Positions 1 to 6,375 of a DNA stretch of 8,774 nucleotides are shown one piece after another. The notes under the pieces were generated by a model. It was not told where the DNA came from. It saw nothing but the letters and a program-made list of their open reading frames with translations, and made no database searches. The stretch's first letter is position 1. Each line of letters opens with the position of its first letter. This DNA is from UBA4615 sp049422085 (GTDB taxonomy: Bacteria > Pseudomonadota > Gammaproteobacteria > Burkholderiales > Burkholderiaceae_E). A program made the translations under genes and the position numbers. The stretch is taken from positions 1 to 8,774 of the forward strand of contig JBMSOD010000132.1 in assembly GCA_049422085.1 (NCBI GenBank), read 5' to 3'.

Positions 1-767
1 GCATGACCAAGGAGCCGCCCGCCCATCTGATCGACTGGCAGGGCAAGGACTGGACCCCCGAAGACGGCAAGGCCGGTCGCAAGGCGGCCCATCCGAATGC
101 ACGCTTTACCGTGTCGGCCTCGCAGAATCCGGCGATCGACCCACGCTGGGATGATCCCGCCGGCGTGCCGATTGATGCCTTCATCTTTGGCGGACGCCGC
201 TCCACCACCGTGCCGCTGGTGACGCAGGCCCGCAACTGGGTCGAGGGTGTCTACATGGCCGCCACCATGGGCTCTGAAACCACCGCTGCCCAGGCCGGTG
301 CCCAGGGCGTGGTGCGGCGCGATCCTTTTGCCATGCTGCCCTTTTGCGGCTACAACATGGCCGACTACTTCAGGCACTGGCTGGATCTGGGCCATCGCCT
401 CGAGGCCGCGCAGGCCAGGCTGCCCGCCATCTTCTGCGTGAACTGGTTCCGCACCGATGAGAACGGCCGCTTCGTGTGGCCGGGCTTTGGCGAGAACATG
501 CGCGTGCTGCAGTGGATGATCGGCCGCAATGAAGGCCAGGCCGGTGCTACCGAGCATGTCTTCGGTCACTCGCCCCGCTATGAAGACCTCACCTGGAACG
601 GGCTGGACTTCCCGCGCGGCGAATTCGACAAGATCACGTCGATTGATGCAGCCCAGTGGAAGCGCGAGTTCGAGTTGCACAGCGAACTCTTTACCCTGCT
701 CGCGCAGGGGCTGCCGCATCAGCTGGCTGCCACCAAGGAATCGCTGGAAAAACGCCTGGCGGCCTGA
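1..767 (+). CDS. pckG: Phosphoenolpyruvate carboxykinase (GTP), C-terminal part, 5'-truncated by window
   Basis: C-terminal ~254 residues of GTP-dependent PEP carboxykinase, the cytoplasmic enzyme that converts oxaloacetate + GTP to PEP + CO2 + GDP in gluconeogenesis. The family is ~600 residues, so more than half lies upstream. The reading frame is open from base 3 and the Met codon there is probably internal. Counting from that Met, the segment HPNARF (N32, R34) matches the substrate-binding Asn/Arg of the family. IFGGRR (65-66) matches the nucleotide-side arginines. NWFR (148-150) with F157, W159 and F162 in FVWPGFGEN matches the aromatic guanine-binding pocket that separates GTP from ATP enzymes. 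The catalytic P-loop and lid should be in the missing part. The stop is TGA at 765-767. The acetyltransferase-fusion gene follows after 27 nt on the same strand and may be co-transcribed. Identification is very secure from near-continuous family motifs. Confidence 0.96.
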   Translation, partial: MTKEPPAHLIDWQGKDWTPEDGKAGRKAAHPNARFTVSASQNPAIDPRWDDPAGVPIDAFIFGGRRSTTVPLVTQARNWVEGVYMAATMGSETTAAQAGAQGVVRRDPFAMLPFCGYNMADYFRHWLDLGHRLEAAQARLPAIFCVNWFRTDENGRFVWPGFGENMRVLQWMIGRNEGQAGATEHVFGHSPRYEDLTWNGLDFPRGEFDKITSIDAAQWKREFELHSELFTLLAQGLPHQLAATKESLEKRLAA

Positions 768-794
768 GGCTCGACGCACCTCCGGAACCCTGTC

Positions 795-2348
795 ATGGAT
801 CTGATCCTGAATGTTCCGGCGGTGGCCCGCCTGCTGCCTCTGGTGCAGTCCCATGGCCGCGCGCTGGGCGCGCTGGCCGGATTTGAAGGTGCGCGTCTGC
901 GGGCGATCGAGCTTGCCTTCGAGGAGGCCTTTGCGCTCATTCAGGAGCGGGCCGGGCCAGGCGCCGTGGAGCCGGTTCTGATTGAGGCAACGCTCGACGC
1001 ACTGGCGCTCACCGTGCGCTTTGATGATCGGGCCATTCCGCCGGCGATCGTGGAGGGCGCGGCGCTGGGTCTGGGTGAATCAGGCGATCCCGACAGTTCG
1101 GACGCCGCACTCCAAGAGATCAGCCTTGATGATGTCTCCCGGCGTCTGATCCGGGCCGCTGCAGACGAGGCTTCGTGGGTGCCGCTGGGCCGCGGCGGCA
1201 ATCGCCTGGAGATGCGCTTTCTGAGGCCGTCTGCGGCGGTCGACTTGCTGGATGATGAAACGGCACTCGCGCCCTTCGTGGAGGACGCGCCGCTTGCCCC
1301 CGAGCAGAACTACCGCATCCGGATCGCTGGAGAGGGCCCGCGGGCCGCTCAGGACTGGCCGGCCATTGCCCGGGCGATGTACAAGACTTACGGCTTTTCG
1401 TATGCCCGAGAGGACTTCTACATCCCCGAGCGGATTCGCGCCCTGAATGAAGCCGGTCTCGTGCTCTCGGTGGTGGCCGAGTCGGAGCTTACGGGCGAGG
1501 TGGTGGGCCACTATGCCCTGGAGGTCTCAGGGTTCGGACAGTTCGGAGTTCGCACTCCCATGATTGGCGAACTGGGCAAGGCTGTGGTGGATCCCGCCCA
1601 TCGCGGCCGGGGCCTGATGGAGCGCATGCGCCGCTTCACCGAGGACACCGCGAGAGCCCGCGGCATGCTTGCGCTCTTCAGCGAGCCAACCATGATCCAT
1701 CCCTACAGCCAGAAGGCGAATGAATCATTAGGGGCCCGGGCCTGTGCGGTGTTGCTGGGTCTGTTCCGGATCGAAGACAACCGCATGCGGGCCATCCGCA
1801 CGGCGGCTCAGCAGCAGCGGGGAAGCCTGTTGATGTACTACCAGCCGCTGCAGCCGCCCGCCCTGCGCCGTCTGGTGTTTCCACCGCGTCATCGCGCGAT
1901 GCTCGAGCGTACCTACCAGGGGTGCGACATTCCCTTTGAGCTCCTGCCCGAGAGCGCTCTTGCGCCGATGTCTCAGAACACGAGGCTCGAGGCCCGGTTT
2001 GTGGCCGGGACCGATATCGGCCAGATCCATGTGCATGGTGTGGGCGAAGATGTTGTATTGGCCTTGCGCGCCGCGCGTGATCAGCTGGTTCGCAGGGCAG
2101 GATCGCCGGTGATCCTCATGCAGCTGCGCCTGGATGATCCGGGCATCTCGGCCGCTTGCGAGGCCGCCGAGCATCTGGGGTTCTTCTACAGCGGCATGTG
2201 CCCCTTGCATGCCGACGGACAGGACGTGCTGCAGCTGCAGTATGTCGAGGTCGACATGGACCTGGGCAAGCTCGCGGTGGCCGGACCCTTTGCCCGCGAG
2301 CTGCTGGATTACGTGGCCGCCGAGCGCGTGCGTATCGACGCGCGCTGA
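795..2348 (+). CDS. GHKL (RsbW-like) / GNAT acetyltransferase fusion protein
   Basis: 517 residues, predicted soluble, no signal peptide. Residues ~1-142 resemble the anti-sigma/serine-kinase GHKL fold: a helix at the N-box position (ELAFEEAFALI, 39-49), a G1-like DDRAIPP (77-83), and a closing strand GRGGNRLEMRF (132-142) typical of RsbW-type domains. The N-box Asn appears replaced by Leu48, and the G1 and G2 glycines are missing, so ATP binding may be lost. Residues ~172-335 are a GNAT domain, with the acetyl-CoA pyrophosphate loop at VVDPAHRGRGLMERM (264-278; R270-G-R-G273). Residues ~345-517 form a further region (PPRHRAM near 363; LGFFYSGMCP 461-470; LQLQYVEV 479-486) that looks like a second, degenerate GNAT-like half. 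The start is ATG 795. No strong Shine-Dalgarno is visible, but the domain begins right at this Met. Known GHKL-GNAT fusions exist as uncharacterised proteins; the substrate is unknown. It follows pckG by 27 nt, suggesting co-transcription. The GNAT call is firm, the GHKL call good, the C-terminal call tentative. Confidence 0.85.
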   Translation: MDLILNVPAVARLLPLVQSHGRALGALAGFEGARLRAIELAFEEAFALIQERAGPGAVEPVLIEATLDALALTVRFDDRAIPPAIVEGAALGLGESGDPDSSDAALQEISLDDVSRRLIRAAADEASWVPLGRGGNRLEMRFLRPSAAVDLLDDETALAPFVEDAPLAPEQNYRIRIAGEGPRAAQDWPAIARAMYKTYGFSYAREDFYIPERIRALNEAGLVLSVVAESELTGEVVGHYALEVSGFGQFGVRTPMIGELGKAVVDPAHRGRGLMERMRRFTEDTARARGMLALFSEPTMIHPYSQKANESLGARACAVLLGLFRIEDNRMRAIRTAAQQQRGSLLMYYQPLQPPALRRLVFPPRHRAMLERTYQGCDIPFELLPESALAPMSQNTRLEARFVAGTDIGQIHVHGVGEDVVLALRAARDQLVRRAGSPVILMQLRLDDPGISAACEAAEHLGFFYSGMCPLHADGQDVLQLQYVEVDMDLGKLAVAGPFARELLDYVAAERVRIDAR

Positions 2349-2368
2349 AAGCGCTTTGGCTCAGCGCT
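2342..2368. terminator. Possible hairpin between convergent genes
   Basis: GCGCTGA (2342-2348) can pair with TCAGCGC (2361-2367), a 7-bp stem with a 12-nt loop. An alternative pairing uses AGCGCT at 2350-2355 and 2363-2368. AAAGCGCTTT (2348-2357) is itself a perfect palindrome. The element overlaps the stop of the GHKL-GNAT gene and lies in the 29-nt gap before the convergent small secreted-protein gene, where a bidirectional terminator would fit. No T-run follows, so intrinsic termination is uncertain. Confidence 0.3.
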
Positions 2369-2377
2369 GCGTCAGGC

Positions 2378-2860
2378 TTACTTGACGGTGAAGGACACCA
2401 CCTGCTGAGCCTCCCGGCCCAGGGTGTCGGACAGGCTCAGGACGAGCTGGTGGCGACCCGGCGGGAGAACGGCATTGCGAACCTGAATGCCGTCTTTGGA
2501 GACTTTGGTGACACCCAGAATGCGCTGGGTGACGTCCAGGCGGAAGGCCCCGTAGAGCACCTTGAAGGATTCCGGTTTGGTTTCGGCCGGCGCGTTGGCC
2601 GAAAAGCGCAGGTCGATGGTGGCGGGCGCGGTGACGGGCTGAGAGAGGTCCGGCGCCAGCAGTTCGATGCGGGGCGCCCCGGGGGCCTGGCTCGAACGTG
2701 CGACAGGGATGCTGCCGGCATGCTGAGAGGCGGCGGCCTCGCTCTCGGTGATCAGCACAAAAGACTGAGCCAGCACAGGGACCGACGGCATTCCGATCAG
2801 ACAGGCAAACAAGGGCACCCGAAGATGGCGCCAGATTTGATGCGGATGAAGTCGGTGCAT
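2378..2860 (-). CDS. Small secreted beta-rich protein of unknown function
   Basis: 160 residues from the chosen ATG. A basic N-terminus (HRLHPHQIWRHLR) precedes a hydrophobic stretch (VPLFACLIGMPSVPVLA), with likely signal-peptidase cleavage after A31 (VLA|QS), so export to the periplasm or beyond is predicted. A Ser/Ala/Pro-rich linker (~40-70) leads to a ~90-residue beta-strand-rich domain (PRIELLAP ... ATIDLRFSA ... SFKVLYG ... GIQVRNAVLPPGRHQLVLSLSD ... VVSFTVK). Its strand pattern and LPPGRHQLVL turn resemble an Ig-like or carboxypeptidase-regulatory-type sandwich. No catalytic motif is visible and I do not recognise a named family. ATG 2860 is preferred because GAG sits 7 nt upstream; an in-frame TTG at 2872 would add four residues and lacks a ribosome site. 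The gene lies 31 nt downstream of the Bug gene on the same strand and probably shares its transcript. Exported coding is well supported; function is unknown. Confidence 0.72.
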   Translation of the reverse strand: MHRLHPHQIWRHLRVPLFACLIGMPSVPVLAQSFVLITESEAAASQHAGSIPVARSSQAPGAPRIELLAPDLSQPVTAPATIDLRFSANAPAETKPESFKVLYGAFRLDVTQRILGVTKVSKDGIQVRNAVLPPGRHQLVLSLSDTLGREAQQVVSFTVK

Positions 2861-2891
2861 GAACTGGCTCAAGTGATGATGCGCTAGCGGA

Positions 2892-3911
2892 TTACTGTGG
2901 CTTGATCCCCGCCAGTTCGTACATCTTGCCCCAGCTCACCAGATCGCTCTGCAATTGCTTGAGCAACTGGTCGGGTGAAGTCTGACCGGGCGCCGGCTGA
3001 TTGGTTCGGTCGCGATAGAAGGTGGCGGTTTCGGGCAGGGCCAGCCATTTGTTCACCACGCCCACGATGCGCTGCACGATGGCATCGGGCATGCCCTTGG
3101 GGCCATGCAGAGAGTAATAGGGCAGCTGGGTCAGCTGAACGCCCTGTTGAACCAGAGGCAGAACATCGGGCGTTTGCGGCAACGGCCCTGTGCCCGAGGT
3201 GGCAATGGCGCGAACCCGACCCGACTTGATGTGCGGAATCGGCGAGGCGGTATCGATCCAGGCCACCGGAATCACGTTGGAGATCACGTCGGGCGAGATC
3301 TGGGCCACGGTCTTGTAGGGCACATGGTTGATCTGCATGCCGGTGACGGCTTTCACCGCCTCCATGATCAGATGACCCCCGGAGCCGATGCCCCAGGAGG
3401 CATAACTCAGGTCCTTGCGGGTCTTGGTCAGTTCGATCAGGTCGCGGATGTTCTTGACGGGCAGCTCCGGATTGACGATGAGCAGGTTGCCACCCTCGCC
3501 GCCGATCTTGGCCAGAGGCGTGAAATCAGTGATCGGGTCGAAGGCAAGCTTGGTCTGAAGCAGCTTGTTGCCGATCACGCTGGCCGTGAAGGACACCACC
3601 AGGTTGTAGCCATCAGGTGGCTGGCGCACCACCGCTTCCATGGCAAGCAGGCCATTGGCGCCGGCCTTGTTGTCGATGATGACCTGGGTGCCGAGTTCCT
3701 TGCTCATGAATTCGGCCAGCACGCGACCAAAGATGTCGGAGCCACCGCCGGCGCCGCTGGGCAGCACGATGCGGATGGGCTTGCCGGCAGGCCAGGCGGC
3801 CTGGGCCTGGGCAACGCCCGAAGCGGTGCCGAGCACGCTGGCGGCCGCAGCGGCACCCAGCAGCTGGCGACGATGAGAGGAATTCGGCGGGAAGGATGAG
3901 TGTCGGGTCAT
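2892..3911 (-). CDS. Bug/TctC-family tripartite tricarboxylate transporter substrate-binding protein
   Basis: 339 residues, the usual length for periplasmic Bug proteins, which bind small carboxylates or related organic compounds for TctAB-type transport or signalling. The N-terminus carries a Tat-like motif (HRRQLLG, 13-19) followed by an Ala-rich hydrophobic stretch and an AQA cleavage site near residue 36. The mature protein begins close to AWPAGKPIRIVLPSGAGGG, with family hallmarks IRIVLPSGAGGGSDIFGR (46-63), NKAGANG (81-87), PPDGYNLV, the FDPITDFTPL strand, LSYASWGIGSGGHLIMEA, and HVPYKT. A strong Shine-Dalgarno AAGGAG (complement of 3918-3923) lies 6 nt before ATG 3911. No TctA/TctB membrane partner is present in the window; orphan Bug genes are common in Burkholderiales, so a distant transporter may serve it. 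It sits 132 bp downstream of the sulfatase, with a repeat array between, and 31 nt upstream of a small secreted protein gene. The ligand cannot be predicted. The Bug call is secure. Confidence 0.95.
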   Translation of the reverse strand: MTRHSSFPPNSSHRRQLLGAAAAASVLGTASGVAQAQAAWPAGKPIRIVLPSGAGGGSDIFGRVLAEFMSKELGTQVIIDNKAGANGLLAMEAVVRQPPDGYNLVVSFTASVIGNKLLQTKLAFDPITDFTPLAKIGGEGGNLLIVNPELPVKNIRDLIELTKTRKDLSYASWGIGSGGHLIMEAVKAVTGMQINHVPYKTVAQISPDVISNVIPVAWIDTASPIPHIKSGRVRAIATSGTGPLPQTPDVLPLVQQGVQLTQLPYYSLHGPKGMPDAIVQRIVGVVNKWLALPETATFYRDRTNQPAPGQTSPDQLLKQLQSDLVSWGKMYELAGIKPQ

Positions 3912-3976
3912 GGTGGGCTCCTTGGTTGCAGCGATGGGGTTTGGAGATTCAGCCAGGTTCGGAATCGGCGATGGGT

Positions 3977-4026
3977 CAGGCAGGCTCAGGCAGACTCAGG
4001 AAGGCACAGGCAGACTCAGAAAGGGC
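3977..4026. repeat. 10-bp tandem repeat array, about five units
   Basis: Units start at 3977 (CAGGCAGGCT), 3987 (CAGGCAGACT), 3997 (CAGGAAGGCA), 4007 (CAGGCAGACT) and 4017 (CAGAAAGGGC). The second and fourth are identical, the first differs by one base, and the others are diverged. The array lies in the 132-bp gap between the sulfatase stop and the Bug start, in the Bug leader or promoter region. The 10-bp period places each copy on about the same face of the DNA helix. It may be a simple slippage minisatellite or repeated protein-binding sites. Confidence 0.7.
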
Positions 4027-4043
4027 GATCAAAATGCATGGAT

Positions 4044-6293
4044 TCAGGGTCGGACGGTGTCAGGACTGAAGGCCCCTGACTCGATGATGAGTTCCTTGAT
4101 CGTGCCAGTGAAGCGGAAATTGCCCTTGCGTTGAAACAGGGCCCAGTCCACCGGTGCACGTCGATCGAGGCCGATATCCAGGCCCTCGTGAAAACCGTAG
4201 CGCAGGGTGGGGCTCAGCTCAGAAAATTCCGTGACAGCGGTGCGGTCGATCAGCAGTCGGCCGCGACCCCGCCGTTTGCCCAGAGCCTCGGCCTCCAGGC
4301 TGAATACGGTGGCCCCTTCCGGGACAGGCACCGGACCGAGCCGATGGAATTCACCAAAGCCGTTGTAGAGCAGGGTGAGTGCGTTGTTTTCGATGACCAG
4401 GCTCATGCCGCCAAAGACTTCGCCCAGGGCGAACAGCACGCCCTCCTGACCGGGCTGCCAGGGCTGGGTGATGACATCGATGCGATAGCTGCGGTCGGCC
4501 ACCAGCGGCACGATCACGCTGCGGTGCACGGTCTGACCCCCCGGCAGGAAGCGGCGCACGCTGTGGGCCGCTGGGCGTTGCGCCGGAGGCGATTCATTGA
4601 ACTTCTGCAGGGGCGTGCGGTTGTCCAGCGGATACACCTGATTCGCCCAGGCGGCTTCATCAAAGGCCTCGACCAGCGCTTTGAGGCGGTCGGGATGCTG
4701 GGCGGCAAGGTCGACCGATTCACTGAAATCGCTGGCCTGATGGTGCAGGGTCCATTGATCGAAGTCGATGGCGTCACCGCGCTTTTGCAGGGAGACCGCA
4801 ACCCAGCCCTCGCGCCAATAGGCCCGGTTGGCCCAGCACTCGTAGTACTGCTCGGTGCGGGCGTCGGGCGCACCTGCACCGCGCAGGATGCCGGCCAGGC
4901 TCGCGCCATGCAGGGGAAGCGCGGACTCGCCATGCGACGTGGTGGGCGTCGGCACACCGGCCAGATCGAGCAGGGTGGGCATGAGGTCGGTGACATGCGC
5001 AAACTGCGTACGCACCGCACCGGCATCGGTGAGCTGCTTTGGCCATGAGACCACCAGGCTCACGCGACGTCCGCCGCCGCCGGTGTAGGTCTTGAAGGAG
5101 GGAAAGGGGGTGTTGCTGACCTGACCCCAGCCCATGGGATAGAGCGCGGGCACTTCGCCTGTGCCGATCTTGGCGGTGTTTTTCAGGTCTTCTTCGATCG
5201 ACAAAGGGGCCAGGCCCGCGAAGCGCCGGTTGAAATAGACATTGCCATAGCTGCCTGCGCTGCTCGTGCCGCCGTTGTCGGCAGAGAACACGATGATGGT
5301 GTTCTCAAGCTCGCCCATCTCGCGCAGCAGGGACACGATGCGCCCGACATTCTGGTCGACGCAATCGAGCATGGCTGCATAGGTTTCCATGTGACGCACG
5401 AAGTGTGCGCGCTGATCGGCGGGCAGGCTGTCCCAGGCTGGCACGGCCGGATCGCGTGGCGAGAGCTGCGCATCCTGAGGCACCAGGCCCAGCGCCTTCT
5501 GACGCGCCAGGCGCTGCGCACGCATGACGTCCCATCCGGCGTCGTAGCGGCCGCGGTACTTTGCGAGGTCGGGTTCCTTGGCCTGCAGCGGACCATGCAC
5601 TGCGTTGTAGGCCATGTAGAGAAAGAAAGGCTGCGCGGGCCGTGCGTTGCGCACGTCGCGCACCAGCTCGAGCGCCTTGTCGGTGAGGTCGTCGGTGAGG
5701 TAGTAGTCCTCGGGATAGCTGTCGATCGGTGCGACCAGATTGTTGTTGAGCAGGCGCGCCGGAAAGAAGTAGCTGGTCTCGCCTTCAAGAAAGCCATAGA
5801 AGCGGTCAAAGCCGCGCGAGGTGGGCCACGAGGAATTGGGCGTGACGCCATTGGGCGAGTTGTGCCACTTGCCGATGCCCAGCGTGGCATAGCCTCCGGC
5901 CCTCAGCGCCTCGGGCAGGGTGGCCGCAGCCAAAGGCAGCTCACCCGAATAGCCCGGAAAGCCGCCGACATTGTTGGCGAGCCATCCGGTATTGACCGAG
6001 TGGGCATTGCGCCCGGTGAGCAGGGCCGCGCGTGCGGGCGAGCAGATCGGATGCGTGGTGTAGTGATTGAAGCGCAAGCCCCGTGAAGCGATTGCGTCGA
6101 TATTGGGGGTTTCGATTTCGGAGCCGAAGCAGCCGATGTCGGCATAGCCCAGATCGTCCATGTAGATCACGACGATATTGGGGCTGCCTGGCTTGGCAGC
6201 AGACACGGGCTTCCACCAGGGTTCGGAGTCTTGAATGGCGCGGGCGACCTTGCCGCCAAAGCCGGGATAGCTGCGGGTGTCCTCGCTGCTCAT
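4044..6293 (-). CDS. Arylsulfatase (formylglycine type I sulfatase) with C-terminal lectin-like domain
   Basis: 749 residues. Hydrolyses a sulfate ester to alcohol or phenol plus sulfate. The catalytic domain (~35-450) shows metal ligands D46/D47 (MDDLGYADIG) and the sulfatase signature CSPARAALLTGR with C84 and R88. The CxPxR form of C84 should be converted to formylglycine by an aerobic FGE, which is not in this window. Other sites are K142 and H144 (GIGKWH), H233 (YNAVHGP), D339/N340 (SADNGG) and K401 (SFKTYTGGGG), so the active-site set looks complete. Residues ~590-740 resemble a concanavalin/LamG-like sandwich (GVLFALGEVFGGMSLVIENN ... LLIDR ... GLDIGLDR ... FRFTGTIKELIIE), as in larger arylsulfatases of ~750-790 residues. 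No signal peptide is seen, so it is probably cytoplasmic. ATG 6293 is chosen for its AAGGAGA ribosome site; an in-frame ATG at 6341 lacks one and lies in the operator-like palindrome. It is divergent from the CoA transferase. The natural substrate is unknown. Confidence 0.94.
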   Translation of the reverse strand: MSSEDTRSYPGFGGKVARAIQDSEPWWKPVSAAKPGSPNIVVIYMDDLGYADIGCFGSEIETPNIDAIASRGLRFNHYTTHPICSPARAALLTGRNAHSVNTGWLANNVGGFPGYSGELPLAAATLPEALRAGGYATLGIGKWHNSPNGVTPNSSWPTSRGFDRFYGFLEGETSYFFPARLLNNNLVAPIDSYPEDYYLTDDLTDKALELVRDVRNARPAQPFFLYMAYNAVHGPLQAKEPDLAKYRGRYDAGWDVMRAQRLARQKALGLVPQDAQLSPRDPAVPAWDSLPADQRAHFVRHMETYAAMLDCVDQNVGRIVSLLREMGELENTIIVFSADNGGTSSAGSYGNVYFNRRFAGLAPLSIEEDLKNTAKIGTGEVPALYPMGWGQVSNTPFPSFKTYTGGGGRRVSLVVSWPKQLTDAGAVRTQFAHVTDLMPTLLDLAGVPTPTTSHGESALPLHGASLAGILRGAGAPDARTEQYYECWANRAYWREGWVAVSLQKRGDAIDFDQWTLHHQASDFSESVDLAAQHPDRLKALVEAFDEAAWANQVYPLDNRTPLQKFNESPPAQRPAAHSVRRFLPGGQTVHRSVIVPLVADRSYRIDVITQPWQPGQEGVLFALGEVFGGMSLVIENNALTLLYNGFGEFHRLGPVPVPEGATVFSLEAEALGKRRGRGRLLIDRTAVTEFSELSPTLRYGFHEGLDIGLDRRAPVDWALFQRKGNFRFTGTIKELIIESGAFSPDTVRP

Positions 6294-6301
6294 GGAATGC
6301 G

Positions 6302-6308
6302 TCTCCTT
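6302..6308 (-). promoter_or_regulatory. Shine-Dalgarno that fixes the sulfatase start
   Basis: The minus strand reads AAGGAGA here, 8 nt upstream of ATG 6293 of the sulfatase. It is the only good ribosome site near the N-terminus and argues against the longer reading from ATG 6341. Confidence 0.8.
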
Positions 6309-6323
6309 GTGATCGTCCGCGAT

Positions 6324-6351
6324 GCTATGGCAACCTGTCATAACAGGTCAA
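6324..6351 (-). promoter_or_regulatory. Candidate sigma-70 promoter for the sulfatase
   Basis: On the minus strand TTGACC (complement of 6346-6351) matches five of six bases of the -35 consensus. After 16 bp, CATAGC (complement of 6324-6329) is a weak -10 with three matching bases. Transcription would begin near 6316, leaving a short leader containing the Shine-Dalgarno. The palindrome at 6333-6348 overlaps the -35 and spacer. Prediction by eye only. Confidence 0.35.
6333..6348. promoter_or_regulatory. Operator-like palindrome in the divergent intergenic region
   Basis: ACCTGT-cata-ACAGGT is a perfect inverted repeat with 6-bp arms and a 4-bp spacer, in the 82-bp gap between the divergent sulfatase and CoA transferase genes. 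Its GT-N4-AC core has the spacing of GntR-family operators, although it does not match the HutC-type consensus exactly. Its position over the candidate -35 and spacer of the sulfatase promoter suits a repressor. No regulator gene is present in the window. Confidence 0.45.
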
Positions 6352-6375
6352 CCGAGCAGATCAACCGGGGTCACC

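Noticed and set aside
2882..2889. CGCTAGCG palindrome between the Bug and small secreted-protein genes
   Set aside because: Only 8 bp with no loop, so it cannot form a useful hairpin; expected by chance in GC-rich sequence.
3105..3899. Long plus-strand open frame opposite the Bug gene (264 codons)
   Set aside because: Antisense shadow of a secure Bug gene in GC-rich DNA; composition is low-complexity with no domain and no ribosome site.
4131..5048. 305-codon plus-strand open frame opposite the sulfatase C-terminal half
   Set aside because: Mirror frame of a well-supported sulfatase; no recognisable motifs. The same holds for the open frame at 5391-6086.
6294..6341. Sulfatase start at ATG 6341 (16 extra residues)
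   Set aside because: No ribosome site, runs through the palindrome and candidate promoter, and the extra residues look unconserved; ATG 6293 has a strong Shine-Dalgarno.
6322..6375. CoA transferase start at ATG 6322
   Set aside because: Adds 18 residues before the family's conserved N-terminus, with no ribosome site; ATG 6376 is better placed.
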